From the NCBI RefSeq assembly GCF_002954355.1, contig NZ_MQVV01000012.1, positions 372,001 to 436,000 on the forward strand: 64,000 nt of DNA, in the 5' to 3' direction. Position numbers and translations under genes: made by a program. The notes below the pieces were generated by a model that saw only the letters and a program-made list of their open reading frames with translations, was not told where the DNA came from and searched no databases. Shown here in pieces: positions 62,676 to 64,000 of the stretch (positions within the stretch are counted from its first letter, which is position 1; each line of letters starts with the position of its first letter). The DNA comes from Nonlabens tegetincola (GTDB lineage Bacteria > Bacteroidota > Bacteroidia > Flavobacteriales > Flavobacteriaceae).

Positions 62676-63152
62676 TTACTGTTGGATGAATTTACCGGAC
62701 TCCTTGTCTATATAGTATTTGTCAACAAAACCATTACATTCTCTTTCAATGGATAAACTTTCTGTCAAAAAGCCATCACAATATTCTGTTCCTCCAGACT
62801 CAGCAAGTTTAAAAGAGTCTAACACGAAGCCTTCATCATTAAATGTACGCATATGGATTTCCACAATATTGTTTTTATCCTTTCGATATTCTTTTTTAAG
62901 GATTAAAACATCAAAATTTTCATTAGGATAAATGATATTATTGAATTTCGTATCCATAGCATAAGCTAGAGCGATTTCATCCTCCGTTAGCAATCGTAAT
63001 TCTTCACCTTCTGGAGTATAGAATTTATCGGCATTAGGTAACGCTAGACCATTTTGATCTTTTGAATAATCCACATAAAAAATTTTCTTGTTCCCATTCG
63101 TACAACTCACTATTGCTATAAATGCTAAAAATGTCAAAAACTTATTTTTCAT
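62676..63152 (-). CDS. lipoprotein inserted in the trp operon, unknown
   Basis: 158 residues with a lipoprotein signal (AIVSC, Cys17), overlapping the end of trpE by 11 bp and ending 1 bp before trpG. The mature part resembles small Bacteroidota lipoproteins and has Cys pairs in the C-terminal half (EYCDGF, RECNGF). No relation to tryptophan synthesis is apparent. The overlap means it is translated from the trp message. Confidence 0.68.
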   Translation of the reverse strand: MKNKFLTFLAFIAIVSCTNGNKKIFYVDYSKDQNGLALPNADKFYTPEGEELRLLTEDEIALAYAMDTKFNNIIYPNENFDVLILKKEYRKDKNNIVEIHMRTFNDEGFVLDSFKLAESGGTEYCDGFLTESLSIERECNGFVDKYYIDKESGKFIQQ

Positions 63153-64000
63153 GATTTGCTAATTTTATTGCTTTTCTTAATGCGTTTGTTTTGTTATAAA
63201 CCTCTTGTGTCTCATCTTCGATGTTGCTTTCAATTACAACGCCTGCACCAGCTCTAAATTCCAATTGATTATTTCTTGATAAAATACTACGGATTATAAT
63301 GGCGTGATTAAAATTTCCATCAAAACCTAAATAGCCTATCGCACCACCATAAAATTCACGATTACTTATTTCGTATTTATCAATTAATTGCATGGCATTG
63401 TGTTTGGGAGCGCCGCTTAATGTTCCAGCTGGAAAGGTATCTCCCACAAGTTCTAATCGATCTTTTTCATCGAGAATTTTTCCTGTTACCTTACTTACCA
63501 TGTGAATTACGTGCGAGTAAAAGTGAATACTTTGATAGTCCTGTACTTGAACATTTCTTGCATGTCTGCTTAAATCATTACGAGCTAGGTCCACTAACAT
63601 AACATGTTCCGCAGTTTCCTTAGGATCGTTTTTAAGCTTTTGAGCAGCTTCATAGTCAGCTGTGTCATTGCCTGTTCTTTTGTAAGTACCTGCAATAGGT
63701 TGAATACTGGCATAATCGTTTTTTACGATTAATTGAGCCTCTGGTGACGAGCCAAATATTCTGAAATTACCGTAGTCAAAATAAAATAAATAAGGACTGG
63801 GATTTATAGCTCGTAATTGACGGTATACTTGAAAGTCGTCTCCTTTAAAGGATTGCTTGAATTTTCTAGAAAGTACGATCTGAAAAACATCACCACGTTT
63901 ACAATGGGCTTTTCCTTGTTTTACTAATTCTTTAAAGGATTGATCACTCATCTCAGAGCTTTCTTCTCCTATGTTATAATAATTGTAAGTGGCAATATCA
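63142..64000 (-). CDS. trpE: anthranilate synthase component I (5' end off the window)
   Basis: The frame is open to the right edge of the window, so only the C-terminal part (about 286 residues) is seen. It is the chorismate-binding domain: GDVFQIVLSRKF, IAGTYKRTGND, AEHVMLVDLARNDLSRHA, FPAGTLSGAPKHNAMQLI and GAIGYLGFDGNFNHAIIIRS. With TrpG it makes anthranilate from chorismate. First visible gene of the operon; its leader, if any, lies off the window. Confidence 0.96.
   Translation of the reverse strand, partial: DIATYNYYNIGEESSEMSDQSFKELVKQGKAHCKRGDVFQIVLSRKFKQSFKGDDFQVYRQLRAINPSPYLFYFDYGNFRIFGSSPEAQLIVKNDYASIQPIAGTYKRTGNDTADYEAAQKLKNDPKETAEHVMLVDLARNDLSRHARNVQVQDYQSIHFYSHVIHMVSKVTGKILDEKDRLELVGDTFPAGTLSGAPKHNAMQLIDKYEISNREFYGGAIGYLGFDGNFNHAIIIRSILSRNNQLEFRAGAGVVIESNIEDETQEVYNKTNALRKAIKLANHEK

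Overview
The window reads as a chromosomal segment from a marine-type member of the Flavobacteriaceae (Bacteroidota). Evidence: low-GC coding with A-rich start contexts, promoter elements of the Bacteroidota type (TAnnTTTG), TonB receptors, HYC_CC_PP and DUF4212 families, and typical flavobacterial operons. A Nonlabens/Dokdonia-like genus is a guess. No rRNA, tRNA or CRISPR array was recognised.

Layout. 1-2.1 kb: end of a deoxyhypusine-synthase-like gene, a small acidic protein and an RMD1/DUF155 membrane protein, closed by a strong terminator. 2.3-7.75 kb (minus): heavy-metal operon with a HYC_CC_PP protein, an outer-membrane barrel, a periplasmic double-HMA protein, an NHL lipoprotein, an HMA-MauE membrane protein and a TonB receptor. 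7.85-12.06 kb (plus): small membrane proteins and lipoproteins, then a LuxR-type response regulator with its TPR histidine kinase.

12.06-32.65 kb is an accessory island. Every gene lies on the minus strand and most genes or gene pairs are separated by structured repeats whose ends are inverted 7-mers (about RCACAAC ... GTTGTGY). This geometry resembles integron attC sites, but the sequence does not match the strict attC consensus and no integrase is present. Cargo: a four-gene MORC/Z1/PD-(D/E)XK/C5-methyltransferase restriction system, several orphan membrane, lipo- and ATPase-like proteins, a Fic protein with a palindrome at its start, a frameshifted CPBP protease, a large helicase-nuclease with an unknown partner (candidate defence pair, the partner interrupted by frameshifts), and an SF0329-like protein.

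32.9-40.6 kb (plus): six secreted or membrane proteins, several carrying YD-like and MORN repeats. 40.65-48.2 kb (minus): complete his operon (hisGDCBHAF-hisIE) preceded by a his attenuator with a 19-residue leader peptide containing four consecutive His codons. 48.26-57.55 kb (minus): acetate module with acetyl-CoA synthetase, a receiver-only regulator, a symporter-STAC-histidine kinase, a VC_2705-type symporter with its DUF4212 subunit, a porin and an InsA-like zinc-ribbon/HTH protein. 57.7-64 kb (minus): trp operon (trpE partial, an inserted lipoprotein gene, trpG, D, C, F, B, A).

The whole window is dotted with one 14-bp palindrome, GCTTTCGCGAAAGC: 13 perfect copies, 8 inside genes and 5 between them. 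It occurs both in the core operons and in the island. Domain and motif calls come from reading the translations; no database search was possible.
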